Positions 7,304 through 14,731 of a DNA stretch of 21,653 nt are shown in pieces. The DNA lies in the IMG/VR virus record IMGVR_UViG_3300032285_001112, positions 1 to 21,653 of that record. One strand, 5' to 3'. The DNA is from a virus. Numbering within the stretch: the stretch's first letter is position 1; each line of letters starts with the position of its first letter. The notes under the pieces were generated by a model. It had not been told where the DNA came from and did no database searches. It saw only the letters and a list, made by a program, of their open reading frames with translations. The position numbers and the translations under genes were made by a program.

Positions 7304-7339
7304 AGTGTTACCTAATAATACTATTTATCAGGTAACACT
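7304..7339 (-). promoter_or_regulatory. Inverted repeat covering the gp13 ribosome-binding site
   Basis: The perfect 10-bp arms AGTGTTACCT (7304-7313) and AGGTAACACT (7330-7339) enclose 16 bases. On the minus strand the downstream arm, 7304-7313, holds the AGGT that stands 8 bases before the gp13 ATG, the only Shine-Dalgarno candidate. The loop holds the late octamer GATAAATA. RNA coming from the MazG operon would fold and hide the site. RNA started inside the loop would lack the upstream arm. Confidence 0.7.
7322..7329 (-). promoter_or_regulatory. Late promoter of gp13 (GATAAATA), inside the hairpin loop
   Basis: The exact GATAAATA octamer sits within the loop of the 7304-7339 inverted repeat. 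With T4 spacing, RNA would start near 7316, giving a leader of about 15 bases (ATTAGGTAACACTTT) that keeps the ribosome-binding site and loses the pairing arm. Confidence 0.68.
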
Positions 7340-7351
7340 ATGGTTCACGTA

Positions 7352-7792
7352 TTATAAGTCGCCGTCTTTACGATTTTCGCTATAAAATGCGTCAAACTGT
7401 CCACCGGGATAACGATTCTCTAGCTTACGCACATTCTCCGCAATCACATCGTTGGGATCAAGATTCAATGCACGACATGCATTAATCCAATACCACATAA
7501 TGTCACCGAGTTCACGCTTCATATGAAAAACATTATCAGCAGTCAATGCTTTACCCTGAAAAATGATCTTCTTGGGCACTTCAATAAACTCACCGCTTTC
7601 TGCCGCTAATCCGAAACATGCGGTGATTAGTAATGGAATATTAACATCAGGGCCATGTTTCATTTCCCCGTCAATTAACTCGTAGTTAGCATCAAGACGG
7701 TCTACTGTATCATGGAATGTAGTTAGGTCATTGCTTGCTTGACTTGTTACGGCTTCTACAAACTCTTGGTATTTGTTTAAATCAATTTTCAT
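7352..7792 (-). CDS. mazG: MazG-like nucleotide pyrophosphohydrolase
   Basis: The 146-aa all-alpha protein carries the metal-binding E-x-x-E...E-x-x-D signature of the MazG/all-alpha NTP-PPase family: E65-S-G-E68 in FGLAAESGEFIEVPKKII, and E94-L-G-D97 in MKRELGDIMWYW. Family members hydrolyse (d)NTPs to NMP and pyrophosphate, with roles suggested in nucleotide recycling and, in marine phages, ppGpp levels. Which substrate this one uses cannot be told from sequence. The gene is last in a run of four coupled genes. Its ATG overlaps the TGA of the 58-aa gene (ATGA) and has no Shine-Dalgarno of its own. Confidence 0.88.
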   Translation of the reverse strand: MKIDLNKYQEFVEAVTSQASNDLTTFHDTVDRLDANYELIDGEMKHGPDVNIPLLITACFGLAAESGEFIEVPKKIIFQGKALTADNVFHMKRELGDIMWYWINACRALNLDPNDVIAENVRKLENRYPGGQFDAFYSENRKDGDL

Positions 7793-7965
7793 GGTGTTGT
7801 TGCGGTATCAATTGCAATGACACTTCCTAAAAAAATCTGTAGCCAACCGTTTGTATCTTGCCCACCTGCAAGCAAACTTATACCACTTAAAATATTGCCA
7901 CCGGCAACTGTATATCCAATCGCTTTACGGTTACGACCAAACCACATAAAAAATTTATCTTTCAT
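7789..7965 (-). CDS. 58-aa small membrane protein, unknown function
   Basis: The frame begins MKDKFFMWFGRNRKAIGYTV, with a basic N-terminus (R11, R13, K14), then two hydrophobic stretches (about 16-34 and 41-52) separated by a polar GGQDTNG turn, which suggests a two-pass or hairpin membrane protein. The start is supported by AAGGA 6 bases upstream. The start overlaps the stop of the 59-aa gene (ATGA), and its own stop overlaps the MazG start. A holin-like role is conceivable from size and topology, but nothing in the neighbourhood supports lysis. Confidence 0.7.
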   Translation of the reverse strand: MKDKFFMWFGRNRKAIGYTVAGGNILSGISLLAGGQDTNGWLQIFLGSVIAIDTATTP

Positions 7966-8141
7966 ACTAAGTCCTTAAACATTTCTTTTCTACCTTCTAC
8001 ACCCAACGTACCATCAAAAATCTCTCGGGTACGTTGTAGCATAGCACATGCCAACATTAATAGTTCATTCCTGTCATCAGTCAATGTGATTGACTGATCA
8101 ATCAGTACCATTATTTCTGTCATTCTTTGTCCAGTGTCCAT
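7962..8141 (-). CDS. 59-aa protein, unknown function
   Basis: The frame begins MDTGQRMTEIMVLIDQSITL and ends GRKEMFKDLV. It appears fully helical with many Met and Leu residues (e.g. NELLMLACAMLQRTREI, 25-41). It lies one base after the stop of the 388-aa gene and overlaps the next start by four bases, so it is translated by coupling. It has no Shine-Dalgarno. No family was recognised. Its reality rests on the coupled spacing on both sides. Confidence 0.65.
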   Translation of the reverse strand: MDTGQRMTEIMVLIDQSITLTDDRNELLMLACAMLQRTREIFDGTLGVEGRKEMFKDLV

Positions 8142-8142
8142 T

Positions 8143-9309
8143 TTAAAACGCTTTCAAAATAATCATATTCTCGTTAAATCTACCGTTCGGGACTGCACCC
8201 ACTGCTTTGATATCTTTAAAATATTTACGTGCAGCTGGTTTACTTCCCATCACTTCTTTGATTTGCTCACCGGGCTTACGCAATGTTTTCATCTCACTAG
8301 TATTCGCATCAAACCCTAGCAAGGTGTTACCCTTGACGCTGAACACTTTGCTGTAATCATCAGCAATATAGTGATGTAGCTTGCGCTTACCTGTATCATA
8401 GACCCACGCTTCACTGGCTCCGTGCAGCTTTGTGGGATGCACACTAATTAAATCAAGTTTAGTAGCAACATCCTTAAACAACTTCAAGTATTTCAGTTTA
8501 GCAACAATCTTCTCAACGGGCACTGCTTTGCGCTTACGTGGAGCCTTGCTTGCTTTCTTAATGCTAATGTAACTGTTCAAGTCACCTAACACACCTTCAA
8601 TGAATTTCAGCACATTACGGATCTGAATCTTACCTAAGAAACTATAACCCTCTTTCAATGACTCATCACCGTCACTTAGTCGTTGGAATTCATCTTGCTT
8701 ACGCTTCCAGATTTCAACAATGATTGGGATATGTTGCGGCATGACATTGTACTTTGCGACAATATCAACTGTCTTTTCTGACGCTTTGCCTTTAGTGACA
8801 AAATCGTCAATCATACCTTCCATTTCACCTGCGGCGTCCCGTGCTTTTTCTTTCAGAATTTCTTGAATGTTGGGTCGTGCAGTTACCGTTTCTTCTTTGG
8901 TAATGCTGGTTGCGCTAGTCTTAACTTCGGTCTCAGTCAATGACTTAACCAACCGCTTGACTTCGTTTTGAAGTGTCAGTTCTTCTTGCTCGGTCAATTC
9001 TAGACCGCGCATTGTCATACGTGCTACCCAGCACAATGTGATAATGAATTCGCTTTCATGGACCTTACGAACCGACTTAGCTTCTTCAGTTCGTTTATTG
9101 TAATCCAAATATTGACACAATAGTTCTTTTGCGTCTTTTTTAGTATAGAAACGGGTATACCATGTGAAGCCTCGGGCAAGGGCCGAGAATCGTTGTTCAG
9201 GATCGGGCTGAATTGGGAAGAAGGGTTCTTCACCCATATATTTTGTATCAGCATCACGGGGGTTGAGTGCTTTTACAAAATGATCGTCTGTATGCTTACG
9301 TGTGGCCAT
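8143..9309 (-). CDS. 388-aa conserved-type phage protein, function unknown
   Basis: No family was recognised with confidence. The N-terminal part contains aromatic GFTWYTRFYTKKDAKELLCQ (47-66). The middle (about 100-190) is charged and helical (ELTEQEELTLQNEVKRLVK, then EKARDAAGEMEGMIDDF), probably with coiled coil. A basic linker KKASKAPRKRKAVPVEK follows at about 253-269. The C-terminal third (about 285-388) looks like a separate alpha/beta unit (LHGASEAWVYDTGKRKLHHY, then KVFSVKGNTLLGFD). It is the first gene of a four-gene operon with its own sigma70-like promoter, a GGAG ribosome-binding site 7 bases before the ATG, and no late promoter. This points to early or middle expression rather than a virion role. 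Confidence 0.8.
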   Translation of the reverse strand: MATRKHTDDHFVKALNPRDADTKYMGEEPFFPIQPDPEQRFSALARGFTWYTRFYTKKDAKELLCQYLDYNKRTEEAKSVRKVHESEFIITLCWVARMTMRGLELTEQEELTLQNEVKRLVKSLTETEVKTSATSITKEETVTARPNIQEILKEKARDAAGEMEGMIDDFVTKGKASEKTVDIVAKYNVMPQHIPIIVEIWKRKQDEFQRLSDGDESLKEGYSFLGKIQIRNVLKFIEGVLGDLNSYISIKKASKAPRKRKAVPVEKIVAKLKYLKLFKDVATKLDLISVHPTKLHGASEAWVYDTGKRKLHHYIADDYSKVFSVKGNTLLGFDANTSEMKTLRKPGEQIKEVMGSKPAARKYFKDIKAVGAVPNGRFNENMIILKAF

Positions 9310-9340
9310 TGATTAACTCCAAAGTTTCAATTGAATACGT

Positions 9341-9369
9341 ATTGTAGCACAGGGACCATTTGTTGTCAA
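9341..9369 (-). promoter_or_regulatory. Sigma70-type promoter of the 388-aa/MazG operon
   Basis: On the minus strand TTGACA (9364-9369) and TACAAT (9341-9346) are separated by exactly 17 bases. The -35 is a perfect match and the -10 has one mismatch. Transcription would start near 9334, about 25 bases before the ATG at 9309. It is the only near-consensus housekeeping promoter seen in the window, and so a likely early promoter. Confidence 0.85.
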
Positions 9370-9401
9370 CCTTTTGGTAATACGTTATCAAGTCTATTTA
9401 C

Positions 9402-9409
9402 GATAAATA
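9402..9409 (+). promoter_or_regulatory. Late promoter of gp14-gp15 (GATAAATA)
   Basis: The plus strand reads GATAAATA 20 bases before the gp14 ATG, placing the start near 9415. It is divergent from the sigma70 promoter at 9341-9369, so this 120-base gap drives an early-type operon one way and a late operon the other. Confidence 0.68.
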
Positions 9410-9429
9410 AGTAATAAAGTGAAATAACC

Positions 9430-11172
9430 ATGCCTAGACTATCGCTTTGGCGTCCCAATAAAACCAATGATTATAACTTTTTTGATAAGATAATATCAGA
9501 ACAGTTCACCGCAGGTTCCACGGATTTGTATGTACATAAGTATATGGGCCCTACAAATCAGGGAACTTCTATAGATTATACTCAACCGGAATACGATGTA
9601 TTAAATCCGACTAATATACAAGACCTGTTGTTTTTAGAAAATCGGGATAGATCATATGACCCAAATGTTTATCGTTTGCGTGGGCATTATAATGTACAAA
9701 ATTTAGATTTTGACTTAAGTCAGTTTGGATTGTTCTTAAACAACGATATCATATTCATCACAGTTCATTACAATGATATGATTCAATTAGTTGGTCGCAA
9801 ACTAATGGTTGGTGATGTAATTGAGTTACCTCACTTGTTGGATTATAATCCGTTGAAGGAAACTATACCAACTGCATTGAAACGTTTTATGCAGATTACG
9901 GATGCTAACTATGCAAGTGAAGGATTTAGTCCAACGTGGTTCCCGCATCTATGGCGTATCAAATGTGAACCATTAGTTGATAGTGAAGAATTTAGTCAGA
10001 TATTAAGTGCACCAATTGATCAAGATACATATCTTGGTATATGGGACAAAGATAAAACCTATCCTGCTGGATATGTAATTACGTATGGTGATAAAAATTA
10101 CAAAGCATTAACTGATGTTCCTGCAGGAGTTAATCCACCTGATCCAACCTATTGGGAATTAGACACAGCAGATAATCTTAAAGATATCCTTGCTACTTAT
10201 AATAAGAATATTGAAATTAATGATGCTGCATTACGTGAAGCAGAACGTCTTGTACCAAAATCAGGATACAATAGTAATAATTTTTATGTTGTACCTACAT
10301 ATGGTGAATATTCAAGTAACGGAGTTCTTTCAAGGGCAATTAATAATCCTGCTCCCCCAATTGGTGTTAATACAGATGGCGGAGCACCTAATCCTAATAA
10401 TACTGGTACTGTAATGATGGTACGTAGTGCTAATTATAAAAATCCTAGTCCAGTAATTAAAATACCCAAAGCGGCAATAAAAAGTATTTGGGATATAACT
10501 GCTGATATGGGTTATGAAAAACTAGATGTTTTTAATACAACACATTTAGAAACAATGTCATTGGCTCCTGAAAGAACAGATACTAATTCAGGTAGAGTCA
10601 GCGGTGATACAATATTAACAGTAGTAAGTAGTGGTACAATAACAGGACCATACGGTACTGCTGATAATACATATGCTACGGCTGATGCTAATCCAGAATT
10701 GCCAGGCTTTACAGGAACTATTAGTCAATCAATGGATTGGAGAGCAGATTGTGATCCGGCATTCCAGTTTATTGCACGTAGTAGTCCACGTAGTTTTGGT
10801 TATAGCGGCGGCTACATGACAGGCGACGGTATTCCACCAAATGGTTTCCCATTAGGAACACTTGGTTTAGATGGTGCATTACGTTCCGGTGCTGGTATCA
10901 GTTTCCCAGTAAATCCTCAAGTAGGAGATTACTTCTTACGTATTGATTATTTCCCTCAAATATTATATCGCTGGGACGGTAGATTATGGGTTAGAATTTC
11001 AACTAATGTTAGAACCGAAACTGGATTTACTGCACAAGATTCATCATTGCTATCTAGCTTTATCAATGATAGACAACAAACAAAACTTACAGACGGTACA
11101 TATGTACCTGAACGTCAAGCATTGTCTACAGCATTAACATTAAAACCAGATCCAATACCCCCACAAGTTTAA
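9430..11172 (+). CDS. 14: Neck protein gp14-like, with insertions
   Basis: The 580-aa product is called gp14 from its neighbour gp15 and its N-terminal 190 residues: FFDKIISEQFTAGSTDLYVHKYMG (17-40), NPTNIQDLLFLENRDRSYDP (59-78), LMVGDVIELPHLLDYNPL (125-142) and SEGFSPTWFPHLWRIKCEPL (163-182), a pattern seen in head-tail neck proteins of environmental T4-like phages. T4 gp14 is about 256 aa, so more than half is extra. Residues 204-243 (IWDKDKTYPAGYVITYGDKNYKA...W) look like a carbohydrate-binding CBM5/12 unit. Residues 498-523 (VGDYFLRIDYFPQILYRWDG, then RLWVRI) resemble the W/Y units of the sheath. The start has only a weak AAGTGAAA upstream. gp15 follows after 9 bases. The exact T4 counterpart is less certain than for gp15. 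Confidence 0.68.
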   Translation: MPRLSLWRPNKTNDYNFFDKIISEQFTAGSTDLYVHKYMGPTNQGTSIDYTQPEYDVLNPTNIQDLLFLENRDRSYDPNVYRLRGHYNVQNLDFDLSQFGLFLNNDIIFITVHYNDMIQLVGRKLMVGDVIELPHLLDYNPLKETIPTALKRFMQITDANYASEGFSPTWFPHLWRIKCEPLVDSEEFSQILSAPIDQDTYLGIWDKDKTYPAGYVITYGDKNYKALTDVPAGVNPPDPTYWELDTADNLKDILATYNKNIEINDAALREAERLVPKSGYNSNNFYVVPTYGEYSSNGVLSRAINNPAPPIGVNTDGGAPNPNNTGTVMMVRSANYKNPSPVIKIPKAAIKSIWDITADMGYEKLDVFNTTHLETMSLAPERTDTNSGRVSGDTILTVVSSGTITGPYGTADNTYATADANPELPGFTGTISQSMDWRADCDPAFQFIARSSPRSFGYSGGYMTGDGIPPNGFPLGTLGLDGALRSGAGISFPVNPQVGDYFLRIDYFPQILYRWDGRLWVRISTNVRTETGFTAQDSSLLSSFINDRQQTKLTDGTYVPERQALSTALTLKPDPIPPQV

Positions 11173-11181
11173 AGAGTAATT

Positions 11182-12558
11182 ATGGCACAATTTTTTTATG
11201 ATAGTCAGATACGCAGATTTTTAATTCAGTTTGCAAAAATATTTAGTAACTGGGAAGTCACTAAAGGCAAAGATCCTGCAGGTAATGAAATATTAGTTCG
11301 TGTACCAATTATGTACGGTGATAGTAGTAGACAAGCTGCAACTATCATTGCTAATAATAGTTCTAGTAACTTGCCTAGCGCGCCATTGATTACATATTAC
11401 ATTAGTGGATTGGAATACAATCAAAAGTGGACACAAGATCCTACATTTGTAGAAAAAATTAATGTTCGGCAAAGAGCATATAATCCTGAAACACAACAAT
11501 ATGAAACAACACAAGGGCAAGCATTTACTGTTGAACGATTAATGCCGGTTCCTTATACCTTAAGAATTACTGTAGATTTTTGGACTACTAATTACAATCA
11601 AAAACTACAGTTGATTGAACAATTAGGAACATTGTTTAATCCTGCATTAGAAATTCAAAGTACTGATAACTTTATTGATTGGACTAGTCTTAGTGCAGTA
11701 TTCCAAGATGGACTAACCTTTAGTAGTCGTAGTATTCCTGTAGGTACAGGTAATCCAATTGATGTCATGAGTTGGAAATTCTATATGCCAATATGGATTA
11801 CTACTGCTAGTAAAGTTAAAAAGATGGGTGTTGTTGAAAAAATCATTGCAAGTATTTTTTCAGGTAATGCATTGCAAGATATGCAAAACGATGATTTGTT
11901 ATTAGGAACAAGACAAAAGATTACACCATATGGTTATAAAATACTGTTGATAGGAAACACATTGCAGATATTGCCACAGGCAACTGCGTTCTATCCTAGC
12001 AACGTTGATTTAAATTTACCAGCTAATCCAGACACCGATATCTATTGGTCTAGTGTGTTGAATGTATATGGCACAATTAAACCCGGTATAAGTCAAATAT
12101 GGTTGCAAAATCCATATATGTTTACTGATATTGTAGGCACTATTGTTCCTAATCCAAACGATGATAGATTGTTGATATACAATATTGACCCAGACACATT
12201 GCCGCAAAACACACTTGACCCAGTTGATGGGGTAATCAATCCACAAATGACTGGCCCAAATTCGGGATTGCCAGGACCAATCAACGGGCGTAGATATTTA
12301 TTAACTGATGACATAGGTACACCCGGTGAAAGTACTATAGCATGGGGTAATTTAGTTGCGTTTGCTAATGATATTGTTCAATACAACAGTAACACTGGTG
12401 AATGGGTTGTTAGTTTTGATAGTACCATAACAACTCCTAAAACATTAGAATATGTAACCAATTTAACAACCAATGTTCAATATCGCTTTGCTGACAACTT
12501 ATGGATGAAATCATACGAAGGATGGTATGATCAAGGGGATTATTCTATAGTCATCTAA
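11182..12558 (+). CDS. 15: Tail terminator / sheath stabiliser gp15
   Basis: The 458-aa product matches T4 gp15, the ring that caps the finished tail and binds the neck. The diagnostic N-terminus FFYDSQIRRFLIQFAKIFSN (4-23) aligns with YFYNSSFRRY...LFSN of T4, and ILVRVPIMYGDSSRQ (37-51) with FIRVPITYASKEH. Later RLMPVPYTLRITVDFWTTN (119-137) and DVMSWKFYMPIWI (194-206) follow the family fold. T4 gp15 is 272 aa. The added C-terminal region (about 285-458) includes GRRYLLTDDIG (369-379), IVQYNSNTGEWVVSFDS (398-414) and YRFADNLWM (434-442), which resembles DUF2793-type surface modules. The start has AAAGAG at good spacing. It is the second gene of the plus-strand late operon. Confidence 0.87.
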   Translation: MAQFFYDSQIRRFLIQFAKIFSNWEVTKGKDPAGNEILVRVPIMYGDSSRQAATIIANNSSSNLPSAPLITYYISGLEYNQKWTQDPTFVEKINVRQRAYNPETQQYETTQGQAFTVERLMPVPYTLRITVDFWTTNYNQKLQLIEQLGTLFNPALEIQSTDNFIDWTSLSAVFQDGLTFSSRSIPVGTGNPIDVMSWKFYMPIWITTASKVKKMGVVEKIIASIFSGNALQDMQNDDLLLGTRQKITPYGYKILLIGNTLQILPQATAFYPSNVDLNLPANPDTDIYWSSVLNVYGTIKPGISQIWLQNPYMFTDIVGTIVPNPNDDRLLIYNIDPDTLPQNTLDPVDGVINPQMTGPNSGLPGPINGRRYLLTDDIGTPGESTIAWGNLVAFANDIVQYNSNTGEWVVSFDSTITTPKTLEYVTNLTTNVQYRFADNLWMKSYEGWYDQGDYSIVI

Positions 12559-12579
12559 TACTGTGATAAATCATAGTAT
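12558..12579 (+). promoter_or_regulatory. Hairpin over the Nudix start codon, with late-like octamer
   Basis: The arms ATACTGTGAT (12558-12567) and ATCATAGTAT (12570-12579) pair over 10 positions with one G-U and a 2-base loop, which would open to 4 in practice. The second arm contains the A and T of the ATG at 12578. A late-like GATAAATC (12565-12572) spans the loop. With T4 spacing, RNA would start at or next to that ATG and be leaderless. Confidence 0.45.
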
Positions 12580-12994
12580 GAGCAACACATCCGCAGGCGT
12601 TTTCTTTTATAGTAATAAAACAAATCGCTACCTTTATCTACTAAGAACAGATAACAAGAACCCAGGGAACTGGGGAATACCTGGCGGAAAGATAGAAGAT
12701 GATGAAACATTATTTGAAGGTATTGCTAGAGAATGTCAGGAAGAAATAGGTATATTTCCAAATAACGCAAAATTAGTACCTATACAGAAATTTATAAATC
12801 ATACATTCACATATCATACATTCTTTTGTGAAATATCAGATGAATTTGTGCCAATCTTAAATGAAGAACACTGTGGATATGCGTGGGTAGGAGATAATCA
12901 ATATCCCAAACCATTACATCCAGGATTGTTTAGTACTGTTAATTTTGATGTAGTACAAGAAAAGTTAAAATTACTTACAAAAAAAGAGACCTAA
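12578..12994 (+). CDS. Nudix hydrolase
   Basis: The product carries a complete Nudix box G-x5-E-x7-RE-x-x-EE-x-G-x: GKIEDDETLFEGIARECQEE followed by IGI, in which E residues bind the metal that cleaves nucleoside-diphosphate-linked substrates. It is preceded by NPGNWGIPGG, a usual lead-in. Substrates of phage Nudix enzymes range from (d)NTPs and oxidised nucleotides to NAD-type compounds and RNA caps, and this one cannot be assigned. From the ATG at 12578 it has 138 residues. A GTG at 12563 would add five (MINHS). Neither start has a Shine-Dalgarno, and ATG is chosen by codon type. It is the last gene of the gp14-gp15 operon, with its stop codon in the loop of the terminator. Confidence 0.9.
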   Translation: MSNTSAGVFFYSNKTNRYLYLLRTDNKNPGNWGIPGGKIEDDETLFEGIARECQEEIGIFPNNAKLVPIQKFINHTFTYHTFFCEISDEFVPILNEEHCGYAWVGDNQYPKPLHPGLFSTVNFDVVQEKLKLLTKKET

Positions 12995-13006
12995 GTCTCT
13001 TTTTTT
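12979..13006. terminator. Bidirectional terminator between the Nudix and coiled-coil genes
   Basis: The stem AGAGAC/GTCTCT (12985-12990 and 12995-13000) has a CTAA loop and is flanked by six As on the left and six Ts on the right, so it works in both directions. The Nudix TAA lies in the loop. The minus-strand gene ending at 13005 has its stop in the T-tract. It separates converging late transcripts. Confidence 0.88.
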
Positions 13007-13319
13007 ATTTTAGCAATGCAGCCACTGTATTGAATCCCAGAGCACCGACTACTACGCCTGCTCCCATCATCATCCAGCGCCATCGTTCTAAAACTGTGAT
13101 CTTTCCAGCCAATTCACTATGTTCCTTTAAATCTAGTTCACGCATAGTTTTTAACATATTTCTAGTTTCTTCTGCGTTATCATTTAAAGCATCGTGCATT
13201 GATTTCAAGTCCACTTTAAGTTCACCGACTTTTTCTTCGATGTTCTTAACTTGGACTTGCAGAACGGCAATTTCAGTTTCAGGTTGCATTTTGTTGGCCT
13301 TACTTGCTGAGGTTGCCAT
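13005..13319 (-). CDS. Coiled-coil protein with C-terminal membrane anchor
   Basis: The 104-aa product has a heptad-rich middle (about 14-78: IAVLQVQVKNIEEKVGELKV, then repeated L/I/M at a/d spacing) and one C-terminal hydrophobic segment (about 82-103, MMMGAGVVVGALGFNTVAAL) ending in a single Lys. The order of coiled coil then single anchor is that of XhlA/haemolysin-like small phage proteins and some holins, and a lysis or membrane-anchoring role is plausible. No endolysin is seen nearby. It starts 2 bases after the stop of the 469-aa virion protein, so it is probably made late with it. Confidence 0.75.
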   Translation of the reverse strand: MATSASKANKMQPETEIAVLQVQVKNIEEKVGELKVDLKSMHDALNDNAEETRNMLKTMRELDLKEHSELAGKITVLERWRWMMMGAGVVVGALGFNTVAALLK

Positions 13320-13321
13320 GA

Positions 13322-14731
13322 TTAAGCGTTATTGATAGTAACGATTGGATTAGGTTGACCGTTAGCAGCATTTGCAGCATAAGCTGTGTTGAAAGATGCA
13401 ATTACGTCAGGATTTACAGTATTCAATACTGCTAAACCTGTACCTGATCCAGTTGCTGTAGCAGTGAATGTAATACCAGTGATGTTACTTGCTGCACCAC
13501 ATGCTGTCCAATCTGTTGTACCTGATTGATAAATTGTGTACAATGTACCAACTGACAATGAACCAGGAGCAACTGTTGCTGGGAACAATTCAGAATTGTA
13601 ATCATTGATACTTGCAACATATTGTGTACCAGATGCAGCGTTAGTTGCAATGATAGTCATTGTGTTTGGTGTCAATGCTGTGTTAGCAACATTAGCTGTG
13701 TACACTGGATTAGTGATACCAGTAACAGTTCCTGTAACCAAGTACTTTGTTTTACCCTTTTGACGAACAATGTATCCTGCTTCCGGTAATGCTTGAATGA
13801 ATGTATCACCTGCACCACTTACACCTGTACTATTATTTGCCGCAACAGCAGTCAATACTAGTTGTTGCTGAATAGCATTTGATGTTACACTTGCGTTTGA
13901 TGTAATTGCTTGTGCTGCACCACCTGGTGTTGCAGAAACAGTGAATGCTGTTGCATTGGCAATTGTTTTAACAAAGTAAGGTGTACTTGCTGTCAATCCA
14001 CCAAACGCTGTATCAAAAGTTACTGCTCCGCCCAATACAAGTGTCTGTGCATTTCCACTTGTACGAATAACGTTACCTGTTGCAGTTGAGTTAGCGACTG
14101 CTACTGTTACATTACCAACATTGTTGGCAACTGTACCTATTAGTGTTACAGCGCCTGTTCCTGGTACTACATTAGCACCATAACCTGTTGTTCCATACTG
14201 AGCAAAGATAATTGTACCATTAGCAATATTAGCAAAGTTAGTACCTAAACCAACTAACACATTACTACTTGTGCTTGCTAATTGTGTACCTGTACCTTGA
14301 ACACCAAATGCTACATTACATAACACTTGCTTACCAACGATAGTTGTGTTACCACCAACTACGCCATATGTATTAGCGTTTGTTGCTGGGAAGCCTGCGC
14401 CACCTAGTGGGTTGTTAAAGTATGCATCAACAACATTGACTGACGCACGAACTGATTGACCAGTCGTATCAGACAACGTTGGGCTAACTTGAGGTTGAAC
14501 ACTTAACTGTGTTGAAGATACAGTAAAAGTACTAGCACCAGTAACTGCAAGTATGTAATAAATTGTGTTAGCAGTTAATCCACCTACAGTAGATGCTGTT
14601 ACGAATGACATGCCTTTTGACACACCAACTGTAGCTAAAGTTTGTGATACTGTTACGACACCAGTTGCAGCAACTGTGTCAGTGATTGTTAAGACTGTTT
14701 GAGCCTTTGCGATTTTTAGAGGACGTCCCAT
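13322..14731 (-). CDS. 469-aa repetitive virion protein (fibre or decoration type)
   Basis: The product is rich in Ala, Thr, Gly, Val and Asn with almost no charge after residue 10, typical of beta-structured tail fibre or surface proteins. Related units recur: GGLTANTIYYILAVTGASTF (50-69) and GGLTASTPYFVKTIANATAF (244-263), both followed by TVS, and a VLVGLGTNFANIANGTIIFA unit (158-177) shared in style with the 175-aa protein. Near the C-terminus LSVGTLYTIYQSGTTDWTAC (392-411), then GITFTATATGSGTGLAVL, is a module common in phage fibres. The start is firm, with AAGGAGAA 7 bases upstream and a late octamer at 14814-14821. The exact virion position is unknown. Confidence 0.8.
   Translation of the reverse strand: MGRPLKIAKAQTVLTITDTVAATGVVTVSQTLATVGVSKGMSFVTASTVGGLTANTIYYILAVTGASTFTVSSTQLSVQPQVSPTLSDTTGQSVRASVNVVDAYFNNPLGGAGFPATNANTYGVVGGNTTIVGKQVLCNVAFGVQGTGTQLASTSSNVLVGLGTNFANIANGTIIFAQYGTTGYGANVVPGTGAVTLIGTVANNVGNVTVAVANSTATGNVIRTSGNAQTLVLGGAVTFDTAFGGLTASTPYFVKTIANATAFTVSATPGGAAQAITSNASVTSNAIQQQLVLTAVAANNSTGVSGAGDTFIQALPEAGYIVRQKGKTKYLVTGTVTGITNPVYTANVANTALTPNTMTIIATNAASGTQYVASINDYNSELFPATVAPGSLSVGTLYTIYQSGTTDWTACGAASNITGITFTATATGSGTGLAVLNTVNPDVIASFNTAYAANAANGQPNPIVTINNA

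Noticed and set aside
7789-7965. Firm holin assignment for the 58-aa membrane protein
   Set aside because: Size and two hydrophobic stretches fit, but it is expressed from the sigma70 operon and no lysis gene adjoins it.
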